DNA of 64,000 nucleotides from Snodgrassella alvi (GTDB taxonomy: Bacteria > Pseudomonadota > Gammaproteobacteria > Burkholderiales > Neisseriaceae): contig NZ_MEIR01000082.1 in assembly GCF_002777825.1 (NCBI RefSeq), forward strand, positions 62,001-126,000, read 5' to 3'. The position numbers and the translations under genes were made by a program. Below, in pieces: positions 48,398 through 58,275 of this stretch. The notes beneath the pieces were generated by a model. That model did not search any database and was not told the origin of the DNA. It saw nothing but the letters and a program-made list of their open reading frames with translations. Every line of letters starts with the position of its first letter. The stretch's first letter is position 1.

Positions 48398-50686
48398 ATG
48401 TATCTACAAAGCTTCACAATTAAAAATTTCCGCAAGTTCGGGGAACATGACAATGAAGTCATGTTTGTGAATTCTAAAGAAATATGCCATAACAATTCAG
48501 GACACGATATCCCACCACTGGTGTCACCCTCAAGTACGCTGATTATTGGCAAAAACAATACCGGCAAAACAACGATTACTCATGCTTTAACGATGCTTAC
48601 TAACAATAAATTATCGATTAAATCCAGTGATTTTAATTTGAGTTATCTGAATAATTTAATAGATACTTATATAGCAGCCTATCAAAATAAAGACGAAAGC
48701 CCTCAACCCAATTTAAAAACGCCTTTAGAAACGCCGAAATTAGAATTTGAGTTAAAAATAAAATTAGATCATCCAGACGATGAATATATCCATAATTTAT
48801 CTCAATTTATGCTGATTGGGAATAATTATAAGGAAGCAATCATTATTAAAGCTATTTACGAGGTGAAAGAAGAGGCTAATTTTTTTGCTGCGGTTAAAAC
48901 CTTGGTTCAGCGAAAGCGGCAGGAACCATCTGACAAGACTTCTGAAACGCCTAATGATGAAAAAGTAGATAAAAGAACGCTGCTGGAAGAAATCCTTAAA
49001 TTGCTGGATGATAAAAATCAAACGGAATTTAAGTTAAGCTATAAAAATAAAATGGATCAGGAAGTAAAAAATTTTTCTTTAGATAAACTGATGGAAATCA
49101 ATTGTATTAAGGCTAATCGCCATCTGAATAAAAATGTTTTAACCGGTGTATTCAAGCGCATTGTTATCTCTTTATTCAGCGATGAAGAAAGTGATGGTTT
49201 GTTTAATCAGGAGCTGAAAGATATTAATGACATTATCACGGAAAAAGTAGAGCAAAAAAATAAATCGATTAGTGAGATACTAAGAGAAATTGAACAATTA
49301 AATCACATTGATATGAAACTAAGTGGTAATGTTACTAAAGACGATATTTTAGATAATCTGATTAAGTACAGCTTTAGTGATGGCGATAGCTATATACCGG
49401 AAGATCAGTTTGGTCTGGGCTATATCAATTTGGTTAATATTATTGGTGAAATCATTGACTATATTAATTCCTATGAAGAGAACAGCCATCGCAGCCGCAT
49501 AAATCTGCTACTGATTGAAGAGCCCGAAGCTTTTATGCATCCACAAATGCAAGAATTTTTTATTAAACGCATTGATCTAGCGGTGAATAAAGCAATAAAA
49601 CAGAAGAGCGCAAACGAAAATCTGGAAAATCTGGCAACTCAGTCACTCAAATGCCAGATTGTGATCACTACCCATTCTTCGCATATTGTCAACAGTAAAA
49701 TTCATAGCAGTAATTCATTCGATAATATCAATTATTTAACAACAGAAAACCGATGCAGCAAGGTGATACCGTTATATGATAAATTATTAACAGAAAGCTC
49801 TCAGCCATCCAACTCAAAATCTTCTAAAAAATCAGATGCTAAATCAGACTCAAACAATAGTTCATTAGATTATAAATTAGATTCTAATGATCTGCTGTTT
49901 CTGAAAAAACACATTAAATACAAAGTATCGGAATTGTTTTTTTCAGATGCAGTCATTTTAGTGGAAGGTACAACTGAGGAAATGTTATTAAATTATTTTC
50001 TTGAAAATGATAAAGATTTAAAGAAATATTATATTTCCATATTCATAATTGGTGGTGCCCATGGTAAAGTATACCTGCCTTTAGTGCAACAATTAAAGAT
50101 ACCTTGCTTGATAATTACTGATATAGATATCAAGCGGTATGACTGCGAGAAAAATAAAACATGTAAAAACTCAAAATGCCCAACATGCCAAGGTCAGATA
50201 TCTGAACCTCAGGGATTTAAACAAATTACGTGTTTAAATAACAGAGAAACTACTAATGAAACCCTAAAATATTTATTCGGAAATAATATTCTAAAAAATA
50301 ATATGCAATATATAGAAAAAGATAATATATATACTGTATTTCAAAAAGACCAAATTAAGGGGCAATATGCCACTAGTCTGGAAGAAGCAATTATTTTAAC
50401 TAACTATAAAAATGACATGCTTATCAAATCATTAACAAAAGTATTATCAGATCCGCCCCAATATTTTATTGATGATCAAAATAATAAAATTAATTATGAA
50501 TCCTCTTATGAAATTCAGCGGAAGCTTAGCTCCAAAGGAAACAAAGCTAAATTTGCCAGCACACTACTCTATAACACGATAATTTCAGACGCAGAATCAC
50601 CATGTATTTGGCTACCTAATTATATTCGTCATGGATTGAAGTGGTTAAAAAACCAACTGGATAATCATTATGGAGAAAAAAAATGA
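48398..50686 (+). CDS. OLD-family ATP-dependent nuclease (GajA-like)
   Basis: A 762-residue protein with an ABC-type ATPase and a C-terminal TOPRIM domain. Walker A GKNNTGKT is at residues 51-58, Walker B LLLIEEPEAFMHPQ near 369 and the switch ITTHSSHIV near 424; a lysine/acid-rich insert lies between A and B. TOPRIM follows: VILVEGTTEEMLL near 519 (acidic E) and LIITDIDIKRYD near 571 (DxD). Straight after DxD comes C-x5-C-x4-C-x2-C, probably a zinc knuckle. OLD nucleases with an adjacent UvrD-like helicase form the Gabija anti-phage system. This protein is longer than the roughly 580-residue prototype. Its stop overlaps the helicase start by 4 nt. AGGA lies upstream. Confidence 0.85.
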   Translation: MYLQSFTIKNFRKFGEHDNEVMFVNSKEICHNNSGHDIPPLVSPSSTLIIGKNNTGKTTITHALTMLTNNKLSIKSSDFNLSYLNNLIDTYIAAYQNKDESPQPNLKTPLETPKLEFELKIKLDHPDDEYIHNLSQFMLIGNNYKEAIIIKAIYEVKEEANFFAAVKTLVQRKRQEPSDKTSETPNDEKVDKRTLLEEILKLLDDKNQTEFKLSYKNKMDQEVKNFSLDKLMEINCIKANRHLNKNVLTGVFKRIVISLFSDEESDGLFNQELKDINDIITEKVEQKNKSISEILREIEQLNHIDMKLSGNVTKDDILDNLIKYSFSDGDSYIPEDQFGLGYINLVNIIGEIIDYINSYEENSHRSRINLLLIEEPEAFMHPQMQEFFIKRIDLAVNKAIKQKSANENLENLATQSLKCQIVITTHSSHIVNSKIHSSNSFDNINYLTTENRCSKVIPLYDKLLTESSQPSNSKSSKKSDAKSDSNNSSLDYKLDSNDLLFLKKHIKYKVSELFFSDAVILVEGTTEEMLLNYFLENDKDLKKYYISIFIIGGAHGKVYLPLVQQLKIPCLIITDIDIKRYDCEKNKTCKNSKCPTCQGQISEPQGFKQITCLNNRETTNETLKYLFGNNILKNNMQYIEKDNIYTVFQKDQIKGQYATSLEEAIILTNYKNDMLIKSLTKVLSDPPQYFIDDQNNKINYESSYEIQRKLSSKGNKAKFASTLLYNTIISDAESPCIWLPNYIRHGLKWLKNQLDNHYGEKK

Positions 50687-52917
50687 GTCTGCAAGAGAAT
50701 ATACGCAATGAAGAGCAACAACTAAAGAAAATATTCACAGCTATTGACGGTGGCAAAAGCTTTATTGTTCACGCCGGAGCAGGTGCAGGTAAAACCTACA
50801 CACTGATTGAATCAATTAAGTATATTTTAAGTCATAAATTAAATACTTTACGCAAACACAATCAAAAAATCATCTGTATTACTTATACCAATGTAGCCGT
50901 TGATGAAATCCGGCACCGGCTGGGCGAAAGCCAGTTTGTGCAGGTGTCAACCATTCATGAGATGCTATGGCAACAAATTAAATTGTATCAACAATATGAA
51001 TTGGTTAAACTACATAAAAACAAACTTGAAAAGGAAATAGAAAATACTAAGTTGGAAATAACAGAGCTAGCTAAAGATGCTGCTAATCTGGCTGATCTCA
51101 ATACTGAGAAAAATAAACCATTATTCAGGCAGTTTGTACAAGATAACAAAGAAAATTTTTTTAAACTAGAAAATGAAAAAGCTAAAGCAGATAAATTTAG
51201 AACAAGAATGTTTGAATTAGCTCAACCGGATGATTTGAAAAACGCTTTAGATAATGCTCTAAAAAATGTTAGCAATTTTAAAAAAATTTTTAAGCTTACT
51301 AGCCGGCTGAACAGCTATACACAAGCCTTAGAAAAAATAAATCATCCAGAAGAGCATAAGAGAATATCGATAGAATATGACAGTAATTCTAATTCTGATC
51401 GTCTGGCCTCAATGAAATTCAGCCACGATACATTGCTCGAATACAGCCTGCAATTAGTTAAACAATATAATGTGTTCAGAAAACTGCTCACTGACCAATA
51501 TCCTTATATTTTTATTGATGAATATCAGGACACTAATGAATCTGTTATCAGGTTGATGGCTTATTTACAGCAATACGCCCATCCGGAACGATGGCTGGTA
51601 GGGTATTTCGGTGATAGTAAACAAAATATTTATGATAGTGGTGTGGGTAATCATATTGAGGATATTTATCGGGAAATATCGGCCGAAGGTAAGGGGGAAA
51701 TTAAGCTGGAAAAGATTGTTAAAGATTTTAACCGGCGCTCACAGATACAAATTATTAATCTGATTAATAAAATCAGAAATGATGAATTGACGCAAAAACC
51801 AATTGATCCAGATAGGACAAATGGAAAAGTTGAATTTTACTGCCTTAAAGCAAGAGCTGCTGAAAGAGATAAGGATAAAGCGATAATTGATCAGTTTATT
51901 GCACATCTTGTTCCATCGCTACCGAGTAATGAGCAAATCAATTGTTTGCTATTGCTTAATCGTTCTGTGGCCAGTATGAGTGGATTTGAACAACTTTATA
52001 ACGCAATTGGAAAAGCAAAATTTATCCAATGGGATAACCTTAATTCCATGCTGCTTTCACGTATACTTAATAAATTGCATCCCGCAGTCCTGCGCCTGTA
52101 TCAATTGGTCACAGCCTATAATAGTTTAAATAATCCGCACACTACTCTGTATGATTTATTCGGCAATACTCAACGTAGCGTTACTTTTGCTGAGGCAGGT
52201 AAACTGGTGCAAATCCTTAAAAAACAGCAACCACCTGCTACTTTAAATGAATTTATTCAGAATATTTCAACCGGCTTAAATCAATTAGCTAAGAAAAAAC
52301 ATAAAAGTGAAAATGACGCAATTAAATTCTGGCTGAAAAACTGCTTTGGGATTAATTATCCTAAGGATATAAAGCAAAATAATGCAGGTTTAGCAAACTT
52401 ATCTTTTGCTGATTATTATATTAATTTTCTGCTGTATGAAGAAATGTATGGAAGCATTAATCATGCAGAAACCGAAGTTGAAGAAACAGATGATGTGGTT
52501 GCCATTAATCAGCAACATATCAGCGACATTCTGGATATTGATTTAAGCCAATGGCTAAGCTGGGTAGCTTTTATTAATGATGAACATGATAAACAGCAAC
52601 AAGTGTTATACCATACCTATCACGGCACCAAAGGCGAAGAATATGACAATGTAGTAATAATAATGGAAAATGATTTTGGCAAAAATAAAAAAAATAAATT
52701 TAACAATTACTTTTCCAGCCTGTCTGCTGATGAGAACATTCAGGTTAGAGATGAGGAGGACAAAGAGCTGGAAAATACACGCAATCTATTCTATACAGCC
52801 TGTTCACGAGCACGTAAAAATTTATGGATTCTTTATCTAGATGATATTACTAAAATCAGAGATAAGATTAAATTGCTGTTTGGTACGGTTAAAACATTTG
52901 AACCTGCCATAGAATAA
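50683..52917 (+). CDS. UvrD/Rep-like superfamily 1 helicase (GajB-like)
   Basis: A 744-residue SF1A helicase. Motif I GAGAGKT is at residues 32-38, motif Ia ICITYTNVAVDEIRHR near 66, motif II FIDEYQDTNE near 277, motif III GYFGDSKQNIY near 307, motif V TYHGTKGEEYDNVVII near 645 and motif VI YTACSRARKNLWIL near 704. A lysine-rich probably coiled-coil insert occupies about 105-240. It overlaps GajA as ATGA with GGAG just upstream. In Gabija the helicase works with the nuclease to recognise and cut invading DNA; prototype GajB is about 500 residues, so this is a longer form. Base composition is lower in GC than in the neighbouring housekeeping genes. Confidence 0.85.
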   Translation: MSLQENIRNEEQQLKKIFTAIDGGKSFIVHAGAGAGKTYTLIESIKYILSHKLNTLRKHNQKIICITYTNVAVDEIRHRLGESQFVQVSTIHEMLWQQIKLYQQYELVKLHKNKLEKEIENTKLEITELAKDAANLADLNTEKNKPLFRQFVQDNKENFFKLENEKAKADKFRTRMFELAQPDDLKNALDNALKNVSNFKKIFKLTSRLNSYTQALEKINHPEEHKRISIEYDSNSNSDRLASMKFSHDTLLEYSLQLVKQYNVFRKLLTDQYPYIFIDEYQDTNESVIRLMAYLQQYAHPERWLVGYFGDSKQNIYDSGVGNHIEDIYREISAEGKGEIKLEKIVKDFNRRSQIQIINLINKIRNDELTQKPIDPDRTNGKVEFYCLKARAAERDKDKAIIDQFIAHLVPSLPSNEQINCLLLLNRSVASMSGFEQLYNAIGKAKFIQWDNLNSMLLSRILNKLHPAVLRLYQLVTAYNSLNNPHTTLYDLFGNTQRSVTFAEAGKLVQILKKQQPPATLNEFIQNISTGLNQLAKKKHKSENDAIKFWLKNCFGINYPKDIKQNNAGLANLSFADYYINFLLYEEMYGSINHAETEVEETDDVVAINQQHISDILDIDLSQWLSWVAFINDEHDKQQQVLYHTYHGTKGEEYDNVVIIMENDFGKNKKNKFNNYFSSLSADENIQVRDEEDKELENTRNLFYTACSRARKNLWILYLDDITKIRDKIKLLFGTVKTFEPAIE

Positions 52918-53079
52918 CCAATTTTTTCATATAACTTTAATTATATTAAGATATTTGACTAAATATAGAATGGATTTTTGTTGCATCTTTAATGTGGATT
53001 AAGGCAAAGATTGCAGTTTAGATTGAGGTGAGTAATTCAATATAATAATTTATTGATACTAAATATCAGTTGCAGAGAA

Positions 53080-53121
53080 ATTCTGGATATTGTGCTTAAT
53101 TGAAAAGCTGATATCCAGAAT
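53080..53121. terminator. Hairpin between the helicase gene and zur
   Basis: Perfect 11-bp arms ATTCTGGATAT/ATATCCAGAAT around a 20-nt loop, between convergent genes. U tracts are weak on both sides, so it is a possible shared terminator. Confidence 0.5.
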
Positions 53122-53145
53122 CATTCTTTAAACTAATCAAATATT

Positions 53146-53646
53146 TTACGACAGACGCTGCTGGCATTGCTGGCAGATGCCGGTAAGTACGATATGTTCA
53201 TCATTGAGCATAAAGCCGTTATCGGCCGCGCGCCGGCGCAATGCTGCCCATTCAGAGCTCAGGCTTTGTTCATCTACGGCGCCACACTGGTTACACACCA
53301 GTACAAAATCGCTGTGATGTATATTGTCTTCCTGACAATGGCTGTCACATTCATGCTGTACGTGACGGCAGAGTATATAGCCGTTAACAGCCGGTATTTT
53401 ATGCAATACGCCCTGCTCTGCCCAAAAATCCAGTGCCCGATAGGCGGTGGGCGGGGCAACGGTGTTGCTGCTGTGCTGCTGCATATGTGCCAGTACCTGA
53501 TAGGCTTTAATTACGCCGTCCATGTTCAATACAATATCCAGTACCTGAGCACGTAGCTGGGTAACGGTAACGCCCTGTTCTGCGCACTGTGCCATGATAC
53601 GTGCTTTATCTTCGGCTTTGGATTGCCATGCTAGATTGCTACTCAT
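53146..53646 (-). CDS. zur: Fur-family regulator, Zur-like
   Basis: A 166-residue ferric-uptake-regulator family protein. The winged helix region reads VTQLRAQVLDIVLNM then NTVAPPTAYRALDFWAEQGV, with the PPTAYRALDFW recognition helix characteristic of Zur. Histidine/cysteine-rich sensor sequence HVQHECDSHCQEDNIHH and the structural zinc pairs CNQC and CQQC follow. It is probably the zinc-responsive repressor of zinc uptake; no znu gene is in view. It lies 11 nt after the SDR gene, probably in one transcript. Confidence 0.85.
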   Translation of the reverse strand: MSSNLAWQSKAEDKARIMAQCAEQGVTVTQLRAQVLDIVLNMDGVIKAYQVLAHMQQHSSNTVAPPTAYRALDFWAEQGVLHKIPAVNGYILCRHVQHECDSHCQEDNIHHSDFVLVCNQCGAVDEQSLSSEWAALRRRAADNGFMLNDEHIVLTGICQQCQQRLS

Positions 53647-53657
53647 GCCTGCCAGCC

Positions 53658-54410
53658 TTATGCCAGATCACGGGTGACACTCAGACCGGCAAAGGTTTGT
53701 GATACTGGCATGATTTCGATGTTGTTGACATTCATATGGGCAGGGGTTTGATAGAGCCATAACACGGTATTGGCGATATCTGCCGGTTGCAGATAGCTGA
53801 TATTTTCATACACGGCTGCGGCCTGTTTGTCGTCTCCGCGAAAGCGCACATTGGAAAATTCAGTATCACCACACAGGCCGGGAGCAATATTGGTGACACG
53901 AATACGGGTGCCGGCCAGATCGGTACGTAAATTCAGGCTAAACTGGCGTACAAAGGCTTTGGTGGCGCCATATACATTGCCACCTTTATACGGCCATGCG
54001 CCGGCAGTGGAGCCCAGATTAATGATATAACCGGCATTTTTGGCTATCATGCGCGGCAGTATCTGCCGTGTTACATAGGTTAAGCCAAGGATATTGGTGT
54101 GAATCATGGTTTCCCAATCGGCATAGTTTGCCTCCTGAGCTGGCTCCATGCCCAGCGCCAGCCCGGCATTATTCACCAGTAAGTCAATATCCGCCCAAGT
54201 ACCCTGTAAAGAAGCCAAGGCGCTATCGACACTGCTTTTATCGGCCACATCCATTTGTAACGGTAAAAAGGCTGCGCCCAGCTCAGCCTGTAAATGGTGC
54301 AGCTTATCCAGCCGTCGTGCTGCGCCGATTACTTTATAGCCGGCATGAACCAGTACTCGACACATTTCTGCACCAAAACCGGCAGAAGCGCCTGTAATCA
54401 ATATTGCCAT
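53658..54410 (-). CDS. SDR-family oxidoreductase, YdfG-like
   Basis: A 250-residue classical short-chain dehydrogenase. The Rossmann motif ITGASAGFGAEM is at the N-terminus, AARRLDKL supplies the NADP-preferring arginines, NNAGLALG is near residue 85, and the catalytic Ser, Tyr and Lys are in NLGSTAGAWPYKGGNVYGATKAF. The IAPGLCGDTEFSNVRFRGDD segment is typical of YdfG, which acts on 3-hydroxy acids such as serine or hydroxypropionate. The ATG three codons upstream touches AAGG, while the ATG at 54410 has AAGGA 8 nt before it, so this start is used. zur follows. Confidence 0.85.
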   Translation of the reverse strand: MAILITGASAGFGAEMCRVLVHAGYKVIGAARRLDKLHHLQAELGAAFLPLQMDVADKSSVDSALASLQGTWADIDLLVNNAGLALGMEPAQEANYADWETMIHTNILGLTYVTRQILPRMIAKNAGYIINLGSTAGAWPYKGGNVYGATKAFVRQFSLNLRTDLAGTRIRVTNIAPGLCGDTEFSNVRFRGDDKQAAAVYENISYLQPADIANTVLWLYQTPAHMNVNNIEIMPVSQTFAGLSVTRDLA

Positions 54411-54530
54411 ATTCAGCATCCTTCTGTGTTATTTGCCAGATTATGTTTGTCTTCCAGCTACTAATCTTAGCACGTTCCGGCAGATTTTCTATTAAAGTAA
54501 GTAGCTAGTTTAACCAGCTATATAATATAA

Positions 54531-54552
54531 ACCCCGTTGATGCTAACGGGGT
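54531..54552 (-). terminator. Terminator of pbpG
   Basis: Eight-bp stem ACCCCGTT/AACGGGGT with a 6-nt loop, then a T-rich stretch on the minus strand, 20 nt past the stop. Confidence 0.75.
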
Positions 54553-54572
54553 GGCTAATTACAGACCAGTAC

Positions 54573-55523
54573 TTACAGAGATTGCTGCATGGCCCATGAG
54601 CGCAGTGCGCGGGCATCACTAACCCGGGTTGTGGAACTGGGGGAATTCAGCAGGACAATGGTAACCGGCTGATTCTGTACGCTGGTCAGTAAAACCATGG
54701 AGCGGCCTGCTTCACGGATATAACCGGTTTTTTGCAAGGCAATTGGCCATGCGCCTTCGCGTACCAGTGCATTGGAATTGCGATACTGTTCTATACGGCC
54801 ATTACTGGTATATACCGAACCAGAATTATCGGTGGAATACTGTCTGATAAGCGGATACTGGCTGGCACCGCGTACCAGTAAGGCCAGATCACGTGCTGTA
54901 GCCTGATTACGCGGATCCAGCCCAGTTGGCTCGTAAAAGCGTGCATTGGTCATACCCAGTTCGGCCACCTTGCGATTCATGGCATCTACAAATGCGGGCA
55001 TCCCCCCCGGATAGGTACGTGCCAAGGCGTGGATTGCTCTGTTTTCACTACTCATTAAACCGATATGCAACAATTCACGCCGGGTCATTACGGTGCCAAC
55101 CGACAGGCGGCTGGTTGAGTTTTTCAGCCGGTCAATTTCCGCATCGGTGATAGTAATGAGTTCATTCATATTCTGGTTGGCATCCAGCACTACCATTGCT
55201 GAAACCAGCTTGGAAATGGATGCAATAGAACGTACCTGATTGATGTTTTTCTGGTACAGAATTTCGCCGGTTTGATTGTTCATAATCAGTGCGGATTGCG
55301 AGCTTAATAAAGGGCCGGCAATCTGGGCACGGGTTTCCAGATTAGCATCTGGGTGATTGGTGATAAATGAGCTGAGGGTATCAGGCTGACTATCCACCTG
55401 CTTTTGTTCGATAAATTTACCGAGGACGTCCAAATCGTTAGCAAAAGTAGGTACTGCAAAAAACAGGGTACTACTTAACAGGCTTACCCACTGCCAGCGA
55501 CGCAGACAAGATAAACGTGACAT
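54573..55523 (-). CDS. pbpG: D-alanyl-D-alanine endopeptidase (PBP7-like)
   Basis: A 316-residue periplasmic low-molecular-weight penicillin-binding protein. A signal peptide (WQWVSLLSSTLFFAVPTFAN) precedes the serine peptidase S11 domain. The three active-site motifs are SxxK as SISK near residue 103, SxN as SEN near 158 and KTG in LQKTGYIREAG near 261. S11 enzymes of this length without the C-terminal PBP5 domain cleave peptide cross-links. Monocistronic, divergent from clpX across 414 bp. Confidence 0.87.
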   Translation of the reverse strand: MSRLSCLRRWQWVSLLSSTLFFAVPTFANDLDVLGKFIEQKQVDSQPDTLSSFITNHPDANLETRAQIAGPLLSSQSALIMNNQTGEILYQKNINQVRSIASISKLVSAMVVLDANQNMNELITITDAEIDRLKNSTSRLSVGTVMTRRELLHIGLMSSENRAIHALARTYPGGMPAFVDAMNRKVAELGMTNARFYEPTGLDPRNQATARDLALLVRGASQYPLIRQYSTDNSGSVYTSNGRIEQYRNSNALVREGAWPIALQKTGYIREAGRSMVLLTSVQNQPVTIVLLNSPSSTTRVSDARALRSWAMQQSL

Positions 55524-55937
55524 GATAACTTCCTTTTTGCCCTTGATTCAGGGTAATTTAATTCTCAATTAAGATGCTCATACTGAACGTGAGAGAGGAA
55601 CAGATTGTTCTGTTGCCTGTGATTAATAGAAGTTTCAGCGTCCAAATATTCAATACATAAATCTGATTATATTGCCAATTATAAGACAATTTTAATCGTA
55701 ACCGAAACTTTCATCAGTTGTTTAGGTAAATAAAAGCTGTTTATAAACGATATTTTAACTAGATTTTCATTGTTACACCGATTGCTGCAACGGCTAAAAC
55801 TACATTAGCATTCAGTTTGATATCGCGCTAATAACACTATATACTTATTTTTTGGCTGATTTCGGCTATGGTGGTTAACTCTGTATCCGGTCAGGCTCTC
55901 TATATATAAGCTCTATTTTCTTGATGAAATCCTGTTT
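55524..55937. other. Divergent intergenic region pbpG/clpX, 414 bp
   Basis: Contains the promoters of pbpG and clpX. No ORF and no clear sigma-32 element for clpX. clpP is not directly upstream. Confidence 0.45.
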
Positions 55938-57212
55938 ATGAGTAAAGAAATTCGTTATTGTTCGTTTTGCGGGAAACCTGAAAACGATGTTAAAAATTTG
56001 ATTGAGGGTGAAAACGCATTAATCTGTGATGAATGCGTGGATACATGCAATGACATGCTACATAATCCGGGTAGTTCTTCTGAAGAAAAAGCTATGTCGG
56101 CTTCTGCCGGTTCAGATGCTGGTACCAGTCAGGATAAACTGCCTACGCCGGCGGAAATTGTTGCCAATCTTGATCAATATGTGATCGGACAGGAAACAGC
56201 AAAAAAATCGCTGGCTGTAGCGGTATACAATCATTACAAACGCTTGCGTCTGGGCAAGGAAGAAGGTCAGGTAGAGCTGTCCAAATCCAATATTCTGCTG
56301 ATTGGGCCTACTGGTTCGGGCAAAACGCTGCTGGCTCAGACTCTAGCACGCAAACTGGATGTACCGTTTGTAATGGCTGATGCCACTACCCTCACTGAAG
56401 CAGGTTATGTAGGTGAGGATGTGGAACAAATTATTACTAAATTACTGGGCAAATGTGATTTTGATGTACAGAAAGCGCAAAGAGGCATTGTGTACATTGA
56501 TGAAATCGATAAGATTTCCCGCAAGAGCGATAATCCTTCGATTACACGTGATGTTTCGGGCGAAGGTGTGCAACAGGCTTTGCTGAAACTAGTAGAAGGT
56601 ACTGTTGCTTCCGTACCGCCTCAGGGTGGCCGTAAGCATCCTAATCAGGAATTTATTAATGTAGACACCACTAATATTCTGTTTATCTGTGGTGGCGCCT
56701 TTGCCGGTTTGGAAAAAGTTATCCGCCAACGTACTGAAAAAGGTGGTATTGGTTTTGGTGCGGCGGTACATAGTAAAGATGAAAATACCAATATAAGTGA
56801 GCTGTTTCAAACGGTGGAACCGGAAGACCTGATTAAATTCGGTTTGATTCCTGAGCTGATTGGTCGTCTGCCGGTAATTGCCACGTTGACGGAGCTGGAT
56901 GAAGATGCTTTGATTAATATTCTTACTGAACCGAAAAATGCATTAATCAAGCAGTTTCAGGCGCTGTTTGCGATGGAAGGTGTGGAGCTACAGGTGCAGC
57001 CCTCGGCATTGCGCGCTATTGCCAAGCTGGCCATGGCACGTAAAACCGGAGCGCGTGGCTTGCGCTCAATTGTGGAAAAAGCCTTGCTGAATACCATGTA
57101 TGCCTTGCCTGATTTAACTGATGTGAAAAAAGTTGTGGTTAATCAGGATGTGATTGAAAAAGGTGCAGAACCGGAATGGTTACTGGCTGATGGCAGTGCC
57201 TATAAGGGTTAA
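55938..57212 (+). CDS. clpX: ATP-dependent Clp protease ATP-binding subunit ClpX
   Basis: AAA+ unfoldase that feeds substrates to ClpP. The N-terminal zinc-binding domain has Cys8, Cys11, Cys30 and Cys33; the AAA module has Walker A GPTGSGKT near residues 123-130, Walker [10 protein letters not shown] near 185, the pore loop EAGYVGEDV and the ClpP-contacting IGF equivalent within GGIGFGAAV near 270. Length 424 is normal. In many genomes clpP is just upstream; here the upstream neighbour is the divergent pbpG. Confidence 0.97.
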   Translation: MSKEIRYCSFCGKPENDVKNLIEGENALICDECVDTCNDMLHNPGSSSEEKAMSASAGSDAGTSQDKLPTPAEIVANLDQYVIGQETAKKSLAVAVYNHYKRLRLGKEEGQVELSKSNILLIGPTGSGKTLLAQTLARKLDVPFVMADATTLTEAGYVGEDVEQIITKLLGKCDFDVQKAQRGIVYIDEIDKISRKSDNPSITRDVSGEGVQQALLKLVEGTVASVPPQGGRKHPNQEFINVDTTNILFICGGAFAGLEKVIRQRTEKGGIGFGAAVHSKDENTNISELFQTVEPEDLIKFGLIPELIGRLPVIATLTELDEDALINILTEPKNALIKQFQALFAMEGVELQVQPSALRAIAKLAMARKTGARGLRSIVEKALLNTMYALPDLTDVKKVVVNQDVIEKGAEPEWLLADGSAYKG

Positions 57213-57243
57213 AGCGATAAGCTGAAGTTTTGTAGGTATAAAT

Positions 57244-57286
57244 AAAAAAAACCGCCTGAAATTTTAAAATTCAGGCGGTTTTTTAT
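57244..57286 (+). terminator. Rho-independent terminator of clpX
   Basis: A long AT-capped stem (CCGCCTGAA and complement, extended by A/T pairs on both ends) with T runs on both strands, 32 nt after clpX; it can also serve the convergent repressor gene. Confidence 0.9.
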
Positions 57287-57415
57287 TTGTTCTGGTAAAT
57301 CAGGCTTGCAGCAGACGCATGCAGCATAAAGTGCCAGCCTCTAAGTTAATCATGCTGGATTGGTGTATTTCTTTATCTGATAGCTTTTTCAGGCCAGAAC
57401 AAAGAGCTATGGGTA

Positions 57416-58093
57416 TTACAGGTATCGGCCAAACCACAAGACCTTGCCGATAATCTGCACATCATCGCTTTCGCTATCCAGCCGGATTTCAAAACTCGGG
57501 TAGGCATCGTTGGCAGAAATCACATTGACTACATTACCCGGCATAAGCTGTAGACGTTTTACCAGTAAATTGTCGTTGATGCGTAATACATATAAACCAT
57601 CACGACGGATATAATTCATTTGCTGTACCAGAATGGTATCCCCGTCATTGAGTACACCTTCCATTGAATCGCCTTTAACCGAAATAACAGACAAGCCGCT
57701 AACTTCCGGGCTAATCATTGAATTAATCCAGTCTTTGCGAAATGCCATGGTGAACATAGGGGTTTCATTGGTAACCAGACTACCATGTCCGGCCGCAGCC
57801 TCAATCGCGTACCGCGGTACATAAACAAAATCATCGGCATTAACCGGATTGCCCAGCGTATCATGTGCGGCCTGAGCAGGCTGTTCAGGAAAAGGCTCTC
57901 CTTCTCCGGTTAGCAGCCAGTCGATACTGCATCCTTTTAGTTCTTTAATACGCTTTAAAGTTTCCGCCTTAGGCAAACCGCCTTCATGCCAGATACGGCT
58001 GAATCCAGCCATAGTCATATCAATATCTGTGGCAATTTTGGATTGGCGCTCACCCGGCCATAGTGATGCTAGACGGTCTTTGAATGTTTGCAT
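57416..58093 (-). CDS. S24-family (LexA/CI-like) repressor
   Basis: A 225-residue repressor: N-terminal helix-turn-helix (about residues 15-65, KIATDIDMTMAGFSRIWHEG) and C-terminal S24 peptidase fold with the Ser-Lys dyad at Ser143 (VKGDSMEG) and Lys179 (LVKRL). An Ala-Gly pair in AAAGHG at 101-102 is a possible self-cleavage site. The ORF could begin 20 codons earlier, but CTGGAG lies 7 nt before the ATG at 58093. Phage CI-like repressors have this form, yet no phage gene is nearby; a stress or SOS-type regulator is likely. Targets unknown. Confidence 0.85.
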   Translation of the reverse strand: MQTFKDRLASLWPGERQSKIATDIDMTMAGFSRIWHEGGLPKAETLKRIKELKGCSIDWLLTGEGEPFPEQPAQAAHDTLGNPVNADDFVYVPRYAIEAAAGHGSLVTNETPMFTMAFRKDWINSMISPEVSGLSVISVKGDSMEGVLNDGDTILVQQMNYIRRDGLYVLRINDNLLVKRLQLMPGNVVNVISANDAYPSFEIRLDSESDDVQIIGKVLWFGRYL

Positions 58094-58275
58094 ACACAAA
58101 CTCCAGCAATTTATTAGAAATATCGTCAGTAAATTTATTTTATTATACTTCATTTTTGAAAAAATGAATAGTAATTAAACGTTTAAGAAATTTACCTCTT
58201 GAAAATTTATTTTTTTCTAATTATTATAGTAAAAATTAAATAATTAATTAGATTTATCTAAATATAGAGTGGATT

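Noticed and set aside
57416-58093. Prophage suggested by the S24 repressor
   Set aside because: No integrase, Cro, terminase or structural gene flanks it; neighbours are clpX and mpl.
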